A DNA stretch of 64,000 nucleotides from Microthrixaceae bacterium. Lineage in GTDB: Bacteria; Actinomycetota; Acidimicrobiia; Acidimicrobiales; Iamiaceae. This document shows, in pieces, positions 37,645-46,024 of the stretch. The position numbers and the translations under genes were made by a program. The stretch's first letter is position 1, and every line of letters starts with the position of its first letter. A model generated the notes under the pieces. It saw nothing but the letters and a program-made list of their open reading frames with translations. It ran no database searches and was not told where the DNA came from. The DNA is taken from positions 124,001-188,000 of the forward strand of contig JADJDU010000003.1 of NCBI GenBank assembly GCA_016702505.1, read 5' to 3'.

Positions 37645-38511
37645 TCAGCTCGTCGGGGCAGATCGCCGTTCGGCGGCTTCCACCGCGTTGCGGAACAACA
37701 TGGCGATGGTGGTGGGGCCCACTCCACCCACCCGGGGGGTGATGGCGCCAGCCACGTCCTCGCAGCTCTCGTCCACGTCGGGCAGGAGCTTGCGACCCTC
37801 GTAGCGGACACCGCCCCCGACCACCACCGCTCCGGGGGTGATGTGTTCGGGGCGCAAGATGCCGGGAACACCGGCGGCGGCGATCACGATCCCGGCCCGG
37901 CGGGTGTAGTCGGCCCAGTTGGGGACCCCGGTGTGGACCACGGTCACGGCGGCGTTGGCCGTCGGGCGTTTCTGGGACAACAGCAGCGCCAACGGACGAC
38001 CCAGGGTGGTGCCACGGCCCAGGATGCACACCTCGTGACCCGACACCGGGATCTCGTAGTGGGAGAGCAGGGCCTCGATGCCCGCTGGGGTGCACGGCAC
38101 CGGGCCCGGCATGCCCAAGGCCAGCCGCCCCATGTTCACCGGGTGTAGCCCGTCGACGTCCTTGTCTGGGTCCAGTGCCAACAGGGCGGCATCGAAATCG
38201 ATCTGGGGCGGGGTGGGGTGCTGGATCAGCACCGAGTCGACATCGTCGGCATCGTTCATCTGGCCGATGGCGGCCAGCACGTCGGCCTGAGTGGCGTCAT
38301 CGGGCAGGTGGATGTGCGGCGAGGTGAAGCCCAGCGACTCGGCCTTCTCCATCTTCATACGGATGTAGCCGGCACTGGCCGAGTCTCCGCCGACCAGGAT
38401 CGTGCCCAGACCGGGGCGATGACCGGCGGCCACCAGGGCCGCGATCCGGGGCTCGAGGTCGGCGAACACCGCCTCGGCCACCGGGGCCCCGGGCATCATC
38501 CGTGCTGCCAT
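37645..38511 (-). CDS. folD: Bifunctional methylene-THF dehydrogenase / methenyl-THF cyclohydrolase
   Basis: 288 residues from ATG 38511, preceded by GGAGGAGG. FolD motifs are SAGYIRMKMEKAESLGF (the catalytic Tyr and Lys), HPTPPQIDFD, DKDVDGLHPVNMGRL, PCTPAGIEALL, and the dinucleotide-binding ILGRGTTLGRPLALLL. It interconverts methylene-, methenyl- and formyl-THF, supplying formyl groups for the PurN/PurH steps encoded a few kilobases away, and methylene-THF for MetF. It converges on the ABC permease with four bases between stops. Confidence 0.95.
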   Translation of the reverse strand: MAARMMPGAPVAEAVFADLEPRIAALVAAGHRPGLGTILVGGDSASAGYIRMKMEKAESLGFTSPHIHLPDDATQADVLAAIGQMNDADDVDSVLIQHPTPPQIDFDAALLALDPDKDVDGLHPVNMGRLALGMPGPVPCTPAGIEALLSHYEIPVSGHEVCILGRGTTLGRPLALLLSQKRPTANAAVTVVHTGVPNWADYTRRAGIVIAAAGVPGILRPEHITPGAVVVGGGVRYEGRKLLPDVDESCEDVAGAITPRVGGVGPTTIAMLFRNAVEAAERRSAPTS

Positions 38512-38632
38512 GGTTCTGATCCTCCTCCGGCCGACCCCGGCCGGGCGGCACCGATGTGCCATCGTCGCACGACCGGCCCGGGGTCCCGCCATCTGACCCG
38601 ACGAGGTCGAGGCGACGCCCCCCTCGGCAGGG

Positions 38633-39574
38633 TCAGGCCGGGACGAGCGCGAAGAGGTTGAGATCGTTCCAGAGGTACGACGCGATCTCAGGCCAGAACG
38701 GGCCGCCAGCGTCGAGGTTCACCGTGTGACCGGTCCCCTCGTTGTGGTACAGCGAGCACTTGCCGCCGCCCTGGGAGACGTTCGTGCAGGTCTGGAGCGC
38801 CACCTCGATCGAGTCGCCGGTGACGGTGTCGGTCGAGTAGTGGAACATGTGGATCGGTGCGTCGGCGGGGGTCACCGTGACCACCCCGTTCTCGAAGCCG
38901 AGCCGCAGGTTCACCCCGGTCGACACGGCCGAGGCGATCTTGGGCGAGTGAGCGCCCAGCGGCCCGCCAGGCGTGGGATCGTCCATCACCGCCGTCCCCA
39001 TGGCGATGGCACCGCCGGCCGAGCTGCCGACCATGGCAATGCGGGTGGTGTCGATCTGGTAGGTCGAAGCGACCGAGCGGGCCCAACGCGCCGACTCCAT
39101 CCCGTCGTCGATCGCGTCGAGGATGGCGCTCAGGTAGCGGCCCATGTCGAAGGGGCCCGCCCCAGGGTCCAGGCGGTAGCTGATGGTGGCGGCCACGAAC
39201 CCACGGCGGGCGTAGCTACGGGCGGCACTGGCCATCGACGTCCGGCTCCCCGATGTGAACCCTCCGCCGTGGATGGCGATGACCATCGGGCGCAGGGTGG
39301 GTCCGGCATCAGCGGGCGGAAGGTAGAGGTCGAGTCCCAGGTTGATCATGGTCCCGGCGGCGTTCTCGACCGTGGCGTACACGACGTTGCTCACCGTGGT
39401 GAGCTGGGCATCGGTGTAGATCTGGGTCGAGTACCGACCGCTGGCGGGAACGGGCCGGCATGATGCGAGACCCACCAGCAGCACCACCGCCGCCACCATC
39501 AACGCCGTCGAACGCAACACACCCTTGGACACCACAGCCCCCTCTGGCCTGAGCACCGCTACCCGATCGGACAC
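38633..39574 (-). CDS. Secreted lipoprotein alpha/beta-hydrolase (esterase/lipase-like)
   Basis: 313 residues. The N-terminus is a lipoprotein signal: a hydrophobic helix ending LVGLASC, with the cysteine at about residue 39. The mature part has an oxyanion-hole motif IAIHGGGFTSGS, the nucleophile elbow VGSSAGGAIA and a late GTGHTVNLDAG that supplies the histidine. This is the esterase_LIPASE / HSL-like arrangement. It probably hydrolyses esters at the outer face of the cytoplasmic membrane; the substrate is unknown. Several internal start codons could shorten the N-terminus slightly. Confidence 0.88.
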   Translation of the reverse strand: MSDRVAVLRPEGAVVSKGVLRSTALMVAAVVLLVGLASCRPVPASGRYSTQIYTDAQLTTVSNVVYATVENAAGTMINLGLDLYLPPADAGPTLRPMVIAIHGGGFTSGSRTSMASAARSYARRGFVAATISYRLDPGAGPFDMGRYLSAILDAIDDGMESARWARSVASTYQIDTTRIAMVGSSAGGAIAMGTAVMDDPTPGGPLGAHSPKIASAVSTGVNLRLGFENGVVTVTPADAPIHMFHYSTDTVTGDSIEVALQTCTNVSQGGGKCSLYHNEGTGHTVNLDAGGPFWPEIASYLWNDLNLFALVPA

Positions 39575-39668
39575 CGGTTCGGGCGAAGAAGGTACCAGTT
39601 GGGAAGGTTACGAGGGCGGGGCGCAACCGAGCCCGCCCTGAAGGCTCCGCCTCTCGGCGGGCGCAGGT

Positions 39669-40517
39669 TCAGGCGGAGGCGACGGCTACCGGCGCCGAGG
39701 AAGCGACCGTGTCGAGCTGCTCCATGAGCTGACGGGCCGCCGTCGTGATCCGGTCGGCCCAGATGCGGTACACCTGCGGGCCGGGGTGGAAGCGGTCGGC
39801 GCACAGCAGCTCGCGCCCGGCAGCCCGGCTGAGGTCGGCGGGCATGGTGGCCACGTCAGCCGTGATGGCATGGGGGTGGCGGTCGACGACCCGGCGGCGG
39901 GCGGCGTCGAAGTAGCGGGCCCGACGCCCGGCCAACCAGCGCAACGGCTGGCCGATGCGGTCGGCCATGGTGATGTCGGGCATGGACATCACCACGGTGG
40001 GAGCCGGAGCGGTGGCGGCCAGGATTGTGTCGAGCCGACGGGCGTAGCGGTGACGGGACGAAGCCGACGCCACGTCGTTGGCGCCCACGCTGATCACCAC
40101 CAGGTCGGTGGGTTCGAGTCGGGGAAGCTGATCTTCGACCACGTCCTTCGCCTTGGCCCCCGACACCGCCAGGATCCGGAGGTCGACGGGCCGTTGGAGC
40201 AGTCGGGCCACGACCATCGCCGGGGTCTCCTCCACCGCGTCGGCACCGACACCGGCGGCCAGGCTGTCACCCAGCCATGTGACCCGCAGCGGAGTGGGGT
40301 CTTCGACGTTCTGATCGGCCAGGAAGGCGTCGGTGGCCACCACGTCCGGAGCAACCCCGGGGTGACGGCGGGCCCGCCGGACCTGCACGGCACAAACCGC
40401 GAAGGCGGCCCCGCCCATCACCGGGCCGACACCGACCCCGACGACGATGCTGGCCAGGGCCCAGGGGCCGAGTCCCGAGCGAATGGTGGGGGCGGGGGTG
40501 GGAGCGATGTACTGCAT
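39669..40517 (-). CDS. SGNH/GDSL hydrolase, membrane-anchored
   Basis: 282 residues from ATG 40517. Residues ~18-45 form a transmembrane helix. The SGNH blocks follow: block I TWLGDSLAAGVGAD (Ser), block III ISVGANDVAS (Gly/Asn), and block V ADRFHPGPQVYRIWA (Asp-x-x-His). This class contains esterases and acyl-transferases/deacylases that act on lipids or polysaccharides. It is co-directional with purH, but about 400 bases with a structured repeat element lie between. Confidence 0.9.
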   Translation of the reverse strand: MQYIAPTPAPTIRSGLGPWALASIVVGVGVGPVMGGAAFAVCAVQVRRARRHPGVAPDVVATDAFLADQNVEDPTPLRVTWLGDSLAAGVGADAVEETPAMVVARLLQRPVDLRILAVSGAKAKDVVEDQLPRLEPTDLVVISVGANDVASASSRHRYARRLDTILAATAPAPTVVMSMPDITMADRIGQPLRWLAGRRARYFDAARRRVVDRHPHAITADVATMPADLSRAAGRELLCADRFHPGPQVYRIWADRITTAARQLMEQLDTVASSAPVAVASA

Positions 40518-40647
40518 GGCGCTGCCTCGTGGAGCTGGGTGCCTGGTGCCGACACCGTTGGGCAACAGTAGGAATCGACAGGTTTCGCGACCTACTTGAT
40601 CAACTCGCTGACAGTGGTGATTTCCGCCACACCCCGTAACCCTGCGG

Positions 40648-40702
40648 GCTGCGCCAAAGACACTCAGAGACTGAGCCAAGAGCCGGCACGGCACGAAGTG
40701 CC
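40648..40702. repeat. 55-bp direct repeat, left copy, flanking element A
   Basis: Matches 40849-40903 at 52 of 55 positions. Both copies contain the block AAAGACACTCAGAGACTGAG and a GGCAC...GTGCC hairpin. Confidence 0.95.
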
Positions 40703-40717
40703 GGCACGGCAGACCGT

Positions 40718-40830
40718 GAACCGTTTGCACAATGCGAGCTTGCGAGCGATTGGGCAAACGCCGTCAAGCCGCCGCAACGAAGTGAGGACCGGGCTTGACG
40801 GAACCAGAAATCGTCCGCCAAAGGCGGTCC
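40718..40830. repeat. 113-nt three-hairpin extragenic element, copy A (after purH)
   Basis: Starts GAACCGTTTG and ends GGCGGTCC. Hairpin 1 pairs element positions 5-11 with 37-43, hairpin 2 pairs 44-53 with 75-84 (CCGTCAAGCC/GGCTTGACGG), and hairpin 3 is CCGCC-AAA-GGCGG. It aligns without gaps to the copy at 48011-48123 and has the same layout but different stem sequences. It lies between two 55-bp direct repeats downstream of purH. The functional strand is unknown; purH read-through would transcribe the complement. Confidence 0.9.
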
Positions 40831-40848
40831 ACGAGAAACGCACAGCGT

Positions 40849-40903
40849 GCTGCACCAAAGACACTCAGAGACTGAGCCGAGAGCGGGCACGGCACGAAGT
40901 GCC
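40849..40903. repeat. 55-bp direct repeat, right copy, flanking element A
   Basis: Second copy of the 40648-40702 repeat. It ends ten bases from the purH stop codon and includes most of the purH terminator-like hairpin. Confidence 0.95.
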
Positions 40904-40908
40904 GTGCC
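40886..40908 (-). terminator. Terminator-like hairpin after purH
   Basis: GGCACGGCAC and GTGCCGTGCC form a perfect 10-bp stem around a three-base loop, starting five bases past the purH stop. No U tract follows, as is common for actinobacterial hairpins. Confidence 0.6.
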
Positions 40909-40913
40909 GGCCA

Positions 40914-42470
40914 TCAGTGCTTGAACTGGCGCTCTCCGGTGAAGAGCATGGCCACACCCAACTCGTCGGCCCGGGCGATGTTGGCCTCGTCCTTGACCGA
41001 TCCTCCGGGCTGGACGATCACGGCCACACCGGCAGCGGCGGCCGCCTCGATACCATCGGGGAACGGGTAGAAAGCATCGCTGGCACAGGCGCCACCGGCG
41101 GCCCGACCCGCGGCCTTCTCCGCCGCGATCTGGCCGGCTTCGACCCGGTTCTGCTGACCGGCCCCGATACCCCAGGCCACGCCGTCCTTGGCCAGCACGA
41201 TCGAGTTGGAGGTGACCGCGGCACAGATCCGGAAGGCCAGGGCGGCATCGGCCCGCTCGGCCTCGGTGGGCTGGCGGCTGGTGACCACCCGCCATTCGGC
41301 GGGAAGCGTGACCAGACGGTGCGGCTCCTGCACCAGCCATCCACCCGAGATCGGTCGCAGGTGGCGCGAGGCGGGCGTGGGAGCTACCGCCTCCAACAGG
41401 CGGGTGTTCTTGCGCTTGGCTTGAAGGCGCTCCACCACACCGGGGCCGTAGCCGGGAGCGATCACAACATCGGCTTGAGCGGCAGCCACCATGGCCTCGA
41501 CGGTGGCATCGTCGACGGGCTGGTTGAGGGCCACGATGCCCCCGAATGCCGACCGGGGGTCGCAGTCGAAGGCCTTGGCGTAGGCGTCGGCCAGGGTGTC
41601 GGCGACCGCGGCGCCGCACGGGTTGGCGTGCTTGATGATGGCCACCGCCGGACGGGACGGCGTGACCGAGCCACCGAGCGACCCCAGATCGTGGGCCAAC
41701 AACCAGGCCGCATCGGCATCGAACAGGTTGAGGTAGCTGAGAGCCATGCCGCCGTGCTGGGTGGCGGTGGCCCACCACGGATCGGCGCCCTGGTCGCGGT
41801 AGAGGGCCGCGGCCTGGTGGGGGTTCTCGCCGTAGCGCAGGGTCCGGTCCTCGCGGGTGGCGGCCACGTGCAGGGTGGGAGCCAGCAGGTCGCCGGCCTC
41901 GGCATCGAACCAGGCCACCACGCCGGCGTCGTAGGCCGCGGTGTGGGCGAAGGCGGTGCGGGCCAGGCGGCGACGGGTCTCAGCCGACAGGCCGCCATTC
42001 TCGGCGATCTCGGCCAACACCACCGGATACTCAGCCGGGTCCACCACCACGCCGACCTGAGCGTGGTTCTTGGCCGCGGCCCGGGTCATGGCCGGTCCGC
42101 CGATGTCGATGAGGTCCTCGGCCGTGCCACCTCCATGGGTGAACGCGGCCGGATCCGAACCGAACGGATACAGGTTGGTGACCACCAGGTCGATCGGCTC
42201 GATGCCGTGGGCTTCCATGTCGGCCAGGTGATCGGCCTTGGTCCGGTCGGCCAGGATCCCGCCGTGCAGCTTGGGATGCAGGGTCATGACCCGATGCCCG
42301 AGGATGGCCGGGAACCCGGTGAGGGTCTCGGTGTCGGTCACGGTCAGGCCGGCGTCGCGCAGGGCAGTGGCCGTACCTCCACTGGACACGAGGTCCCAGC
42401 CCAGGTCGGCCAGGCCCGCGGCTAGCTCGACGATGCCGGTCTTGTCGTACACGGAGAACAGCGCCCTCAT
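40914..42470 (-). CDS. purH: Bifunctional AICAR formyltransferase / IMP cyclohydrolase
   Basis: 518 residues from ATG 42470 (MRALFSVYDKTGIVELAAGL). Residues 1-~190 are the MGS-like IMP cyclohydrolase domain (SSGGTATALRDAGL, HPKLHGGIL, NLYPF). The rest is the AICAR transformylase domain with the catalytic AIIKHANPCGAA and LRYGENPHQAAAL, ending VAMLFTGERQFKH. It catalyses the last two steps of IMP synthesis and uses formyl-THF. It lies 58 bases downstream of purN on the same strand, as in many actinobacterial purN-purH pairs. Confidence 0.96.
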   Translation of the reverse strand: MRALFSVYDKTGIVELAAGLADLGWDLVSSGGTATALRDAGLTVTDTETLTGFPAILGHRVMTLHPKLHGGILADRTKADHLADMEAHGIEPIDLVVTNLYPFGSDPAAFTHGGGTAEDLIDIGGPAMTRAAAKNHAQVGVVVDPAEYPVVLAEIAENGGLSAETRRRLARTAFAHTAAYDAGVVAWFDAEAGDLLAPTLHVAATREDRTLRYGENPHQAAALYRDQGADPWWATATQHGGMALSYLNLFDADAAWLLAHDLGSLGGSVTPSRPAVAIIKHANPCGAAVADTLADAYAKAFDCDPRSAFGGIVALNQPVDDATVEAMVAAAQADVVIAPGYGPGVVERLQAKRKNTRLLEAVAPTPASRHLRPISGGWLVQEPHRLVTLPAEWRVVTSRQPTEAERADAALAFRICAAVTSNSIVLAKDGVAWGIGAGQQNRVEAGQIAAEKAAGRAAGGACASDAFYPFPDGIEAAAAAGVAVIVQPGGSVKDEANIARADELGVAMLFTGERQFKH

Positions 42471-42495
42471 GGCGTGGTGTCCCTTCTGGGATTGG

Positions 42496-42525
42496 TGGTG
42501 TGGGAGCGGATGGTGTGGGAGCGGG
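42496..42525. repeat. 15-bp tandem duplication between purN and purH
   Basis: TGGTGTGGGAGCGGR occurs twice in tandem in the short purN-purH spacer. It may affect coupling between the two genes, or simply be a replication slippage product. Confidence 0.85.
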
Positions 42526-42528
42526 TGA

Positions 42529-43095
42529 TCACGGAAGTACCGTCCCCCGCTCGAGGATGGCCAGCACGGTCTCGGGGTAGAGACGTCGTTCCACGTCCTT
42601 GATCCGTTCGTGCAAGCTCGACTCGGTGTCCTCGGGTAGGACCGGAACCGCGGCCTGGGCCAGGATCGGGCCGGTGTCGACGTCGAGCCCGGCCACGTGC
42701 ACGGTGCAGCCCGAGACCTTGACCCCGTAGTCCAAGGCGTCACGCACGGCGTGCCATCCCTTGAACGAAGGGAGCAGCGCCGGATGCGTGTTGAGAATCC
42801 GCTCGGGGAAGGCGTCGTGCATGGGCTGGGACAGGATGGTGCCGAAACCGGCCATCACCACCAAGTCGATGCCGTGGCGGCCCAGCTCGCGGGCCAGTCG
42901 AGCGCAATAGTCATCACGGTCGAAATCAGGGGCGAAGCTGGCGCGTTCCACCAGTTCGGCGGGGATGTCACGGTCGGCGGCCAAGCCCAGACCGGGACAG
43001 GGGCGGTCGGCCACCACCAACGCCACCGGGACCCCGGCGTCGAGCATGGCGGTGAGGATGCTCCCCGTTCCTGACACCAGCACCGCGACACGCAC
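42529..43095 (-). CDS. purN: Phosphoribosylglycinamide formyltransferase
   Basis: 188 residues from GTG 43095 (VRVAVLVSGTGSILTAMLDA), the normal family start; a longer TTG start is possible. PurN signatures: the phosphate-binding VLVSGTGS, VVMAGFGTILSQP, ILNTHPALLPSFKG (the catalytic Asn-His), and VSGCTVHVAGLDVDTGPIL. It transfers a formyl group to GAR in purine synthesis. It is the first gene of a purN-purH unit. Confidence 0.94.
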   Translation of the reverse strand: MRVAVLVSGTGSILTAMLDAGVPVALVVADRPCPGLGLAADRDIPAELVERASFAPDFDRDDYCARLARELGRHGIDLVVMAGFGTILSQPMHDAFPERILNTHPALLPSFKGWHAVRDALDYGVKVSGCTVHVAGLDVDTGPILAQAAVPVLPEDTESSLHERIKDVERRLYPETVLAILERGTVLP

Positions 43096-43224
43096 GGGAT
43101 CCGACGCTACCGAGTGAGCCCGACCGGCCCCCAACCTGGCCGGGCCAGGGTCCGCCCTGCACCGGTGCGGTCTGAACTACGTTGGCCTCAAGCTCCCCAG
43201 CAACACGCCACAGGAGGCGGGACC

Positions 43225-43707
43225 ATGGATCTGACCAAGCTCACCCTCGGAGACAAGGTGCTGGCTGGTTCCGGCCTGGCCCTGTTCGTCTTCTCGTTCC
43301 TGCCGTGGTTCGGGGTCGAAGGCTACGGAGGAGGCGGCAACGCCTGGGACGTTGGTTTCTTCACCGGCATCCTGCCCACCCTGATCGGCTTGCTGCTGGT
43401 CGGCTACGTCGTGGTCACCAAGCTCGCCGACGGTGTCGCCCTGCCCGAGCTCCCCGTGCCCTACCCGCTGGTGGTTCTGGGTCTGGCCGGAGCGGCGGCG
43501 CTGCTCATCGTGATCCGGCTGCTCATCGGTTACGAGGTCGGGTTCGGCTACGACCTCGACCGCAAGTACGGACTGTTCCTGGCCACCCTTGCCGCCCTGG
43601 GCATGGCCGGCGGTGCGTTCCTCAAGTTCCAAGAAGAAGGTGGCGAGTTGCCCAAGGGCGGCGGCTCGGGCGGCCAGAGCGGCAGCCAGCCCCCCACCCC
43701 GTTCTGA
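43225..43707 (+). CDS. Four-helix integral membrane protein, unknown function
   Basis: 160 residues from ATG 43225, with AGGAGG upstream. Four hydrophobic helices are visible (VLAGSGLALFVFSFLPWFGV; ILPTLIGLLLVGYVVVT; PLVVLGLAGAAALLIVIRLL; LFLATLAALGMAGGAFL). They are separated by short loops, and the C-terminus is a flexible Gly/Ser/Pro tail. Similar small proteins are common in actinobacteria, but I cannot name a function. It converges on the glycosyltransferase-like gene. Confidence 0.8.
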   Translation: MDLTKLTLGDKVLAGSGLALFVFSFLPWFGVEGYGGGGNAWDVGFFTGILPTLIGLLLVGYVVVTKLADGVALPELPVPYPLVVLGLAGAAALLIVIRLLIGYEVGFGYDLDRKYGLFLATLAALGMAGGAFLKFQEEGGELPKGGGSGGQSGSQPPTPF

Positions 43708-43717
43708 GCCGCATGGT

Positions 43718-45235
43718 TCAGGACTTCGGGACCCAGATCTCGGTGCCGCCGATGGTGGTAGTCATCTCGTAGTTCTCCTCCACCCAGCGACGGATGGCGG
43801 AGAAGCGGGTCATCGGGTAGGCGTCGTAGTCGCGGATCCCGGCTGTGGACGTGTCGATGACCAGGCGCGGCAGGTTGCGACGGAACGAACGGAACAGGGC
43901 CGTGGAGGCTCCGTCGGTGGCTTCGTCGAGGGTTTCGGGGCCCGGTTCGCGGCCACCGGACCGGCCGGTGATGAAATCGCTGTGGACCAAAGCCCCACCG
44001 GGTGGCCTGTCCCCGGACCAGTGGACCTCGGGGAAGTTCCCCCACAAGAAGACGGTGTCGCCGGGATTGGTGTGGGCGTCGACGTAGGCGGCCAGAGGCT
44101 CGGGGTCGGGCAAAGTGCGGAAGGTGTCGGGGGTGAAGGCGAACGCCACCGCCACCGCGGCGGGCACGGCCACACCGGCCAGAGCCAGACGGGCCGAGCT
44201 CCCCCTCAGGTGGGCCAGGCGGGGTGCGACCAGCATCACCGCCGGCGCCAACACCTGGAGCCAGTAGTGACCGAAGAACCGGAAGCCGGCCAGTACCCCG
44301 GCACAACCGGCGAACACCCATAACCACAGGTCGATGTCGACCCGCCAGTCGCTCCAAGTACGGATTCGGTCCCGGCCGGCAAGCACACCCGACACCACCA
44401 GGGTGAGGTGGAAGGCCACGAAGATTGCGACGGTGGCAGCGAATCGCCCCACGGTGGATCCCACCTCCACTTCCGACAGCACGTAGCCACCGGTCTCAGA
44501 GAAGGTCCAGGCCCAGAACTCACCGAACGGCACCCAAAACCCGGCTGCGGCCACCGCCGCCGCTGTCGCCGCCAAGAAGATCACCGCTCGGGCCAACCCC
44601 CCGGTCAGGTCCCGGCCATCGCCCGAACCCGTCTCGGCCGCGGCGCCACCAGCCCACCACGATGCCGCCACCCCCGGAACGATCCCGGCGATCCAGGATT
44701 GCCGGGTCAACACCGCCACCCCCAACGCCATCCCCGCCACCGCACTGGCAGGCACCGTCCCCCTCCGTGCCCACACCACGGCCACCGCTCCGGGGAACAG
44801 CGCCAGGTGGGCGTAGTTGGCGGCTTGGGCATCCACCGGGAAGAACGCAACCGCCCCACCGACCATCAGCACTCCGGCCCACCAGCCGGCCCGGATCCCG
44901 TGTCTACGGCGGGCGTCGAGACCCACCACCAGGGCGGCCCCGGCCAGACCGAGGGCGGCAACCAGGTGCAGGGGCCGCAGGTCGGTGGACCCCATCAGTC
45001 TGAACGACGTCTCGTACACGAAAGCTGGCAGCGGCGGCTTGCGGTCGATGGCGTCCACGTAGAGGGTTCCGCCGTCTCGCATCGAGATGGCCTGGGACGC
45101 GATGGCCGCCTCGTCGGGGTCGAACAACTCGTGCACGTAGCCCGGGGTGCGCACGGCCATGGCCAGGCCGACCAACACCACCACGAAAGCCCACGTCGGG
45201 CGCAACAGACCCCGAAGGCGGGCAGAAGTGATCAC
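43718..45235 (-). CDS. GT-C-fold (PMT/ArnT-like, family 39) membrane glycosyltransferase
   Basis: 505 residues from GTG 45235. The first periplasmic loop contains HELFDPDEAAIASQAISMRD, the Asp-Glu motif typical of GT-C polyprenyl-phosphate-sugar transferases, followed by DAIDRKPPLPAFVYE. About ten transmembrane helices follow, then a C-terminal soluble domain (DTVFLWGNFPEVHWS). Such enzymes move sugars from a lipid carrier to proteins or envelope glycolipids outside the membrane. The acceptor is unknown. Confidence 0.82.
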   Translation of the reverse strand: MITSARLRGLLRPTWAFVVVLVGLAMAVRTPGYVHELFDPDEAAIASQAISMRDGGTLYVDAIDRKPPLPAFVYETSFRLMGSTDLRPLHLVAALGLAGAALVVGLDARRRHGIRAGWWAGVLMVGGAVAFFPVDAQAANYAHLALFPGAVAVVWARRGTVPASAVAGMALGVAVLTRQSWIAGIVPGVAASWWAGGAAAETGSGDGRDLTGGLARAVIFLAATAAAVAAAGFWVPFGEFWAWTFSETGGYVLSEVEVGSTVGRFAATVAIFVAFHLTLVVSGVLAGRDRIRTWSDWRVDIDLWLWVFAGCAGVLAGFRFFGHYWLQVLAPAVMLVAPRLAHLRGSSARLALAGVAVPAAVAVAFAFTPDTFRTLPDPEPLAAYVDAHTNPGDTVFLWGNFPEVHWSGDRPPGGALVHSDFITGRSGGREPGPETLDEATDGASTALFRSFRRNLPRLVIDTSTAGIRDYDAYPMTRFSAIRRWVEENYEMTTTIGGTEIWVPKS

Positions 45236-45250
45236 GGCCGTCCGACGCTA

Positions 45251-45295
45251 ACCAGCCCCGACCAGCCCCGACCAGCCCCAACTAGCCCCAACCAG
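45251..45295. repeat. Decamer tandem repeat in a divergent intergenic region
   Basis: The unit ACCAGCCCCR is repeated four times, plus a half unit, between the divergent glycosyltransferase and GDPD genes. Copy-number change would alter promoter spacing. Confidence 0.9.
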
Positions 45296-45313
45296 GTCTG
45301 GCACCATGGGGGT

Positions 45314-46024
45314 GTGGTGTACCTGTTCGCCCACCGGGGCGGGTTCGACAGCGGTGGTCCCGAGAACACGGTCGAGGCCTTCGCCCATGCCCTGGGCCTG
45401 GGTGCATCGCTGGAGTCCGACGTCCGACTGTCGGTCGACGGGGTGCCGATGCTGGTTCACGACCCCCACATCACCGGCGCTGCTCGCCTTCCCCGTCGGG
45501 TGCGTCGACTGACCGCGGATCGCTTGGAACGGATGGGCGCCCTCACGTTGCATCGTCTGTACCGGGAGTTGGGCACCGACTTCCAACTTTCCCTGGACCT
45601 CAAGGACCGTGACGCCGGGCCCGCCACCATCGAGGTGGCCCGAGCCGCGGGCGCGGCGCAACGGTTGTGGCTGGTTCACGACAGCATCCCAGTGCTCCAA
45701 CGGATCCGACGGGCCGCCCCCGACGTCCGGCTCATGCACGAGACGCGCCTGCATGACTTGGCCCGCAACACCGTTCTCCCCGACACCCACATGGACGTCC
45801 TGGCCCGCTGGAAGGTCGATGCCCAGAACACCCACTGGTCCAGGTGGACCCCGGCGCTGGTCGGGGCCGCTCACCGGCGGGGCATCTTGGCCTTCGGCTC
45901 CATCGCCCAGGAACGAGACGACATGGCCCGAGCCCTCACGAAGGGACTGGATGGCCTCTACACCGACCACGTCGCCCGACTGGTCGAGGTGGCCACCGAC
46001 CTCGGCCTCGAGGTGACCAGGTGA
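45314..46024 (+). CDS. Glycerophosphodiester phosphodiesterase family protein
   Basis: About 236 residues, starting at GTG 45314 or 45317. The GDPD TIM barrel is shown by FAHRGGFDSGGPENTVEAF (the catalytic His-Arg and Glu-Asn), SLESDVRLSVDGVPMLVHD (metal Glu/Asp and second His) and SLDLKDRD. It cleaves glycerophosphodiesters to alcohol plus glycerol-3-phosphate. Its stop overlaps the start of the HAD gene (GTGA), so the two form a coupled pair. Confidence 0.92.
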   Translation: MVYLFAHRGGFDSGGPENTVEAFAHALGLGASLESDVRLSVDGVPMLVHDPHITGAARLPRRVRRLTADRLERMGALTLHRLYRELGTDFQLSLDLKDRDAGPATIEVARAAGAAQRLWLVHDSIPVLQRIRRAAPDVRLMHETRLHDLARNTVLPDTHMDVLARWKVDAQNTHWSRWTPALVGAAHRRGILAFGSIAQERDDMARALTKGLDGLYTDHVARLVEVATDLGLEVTR

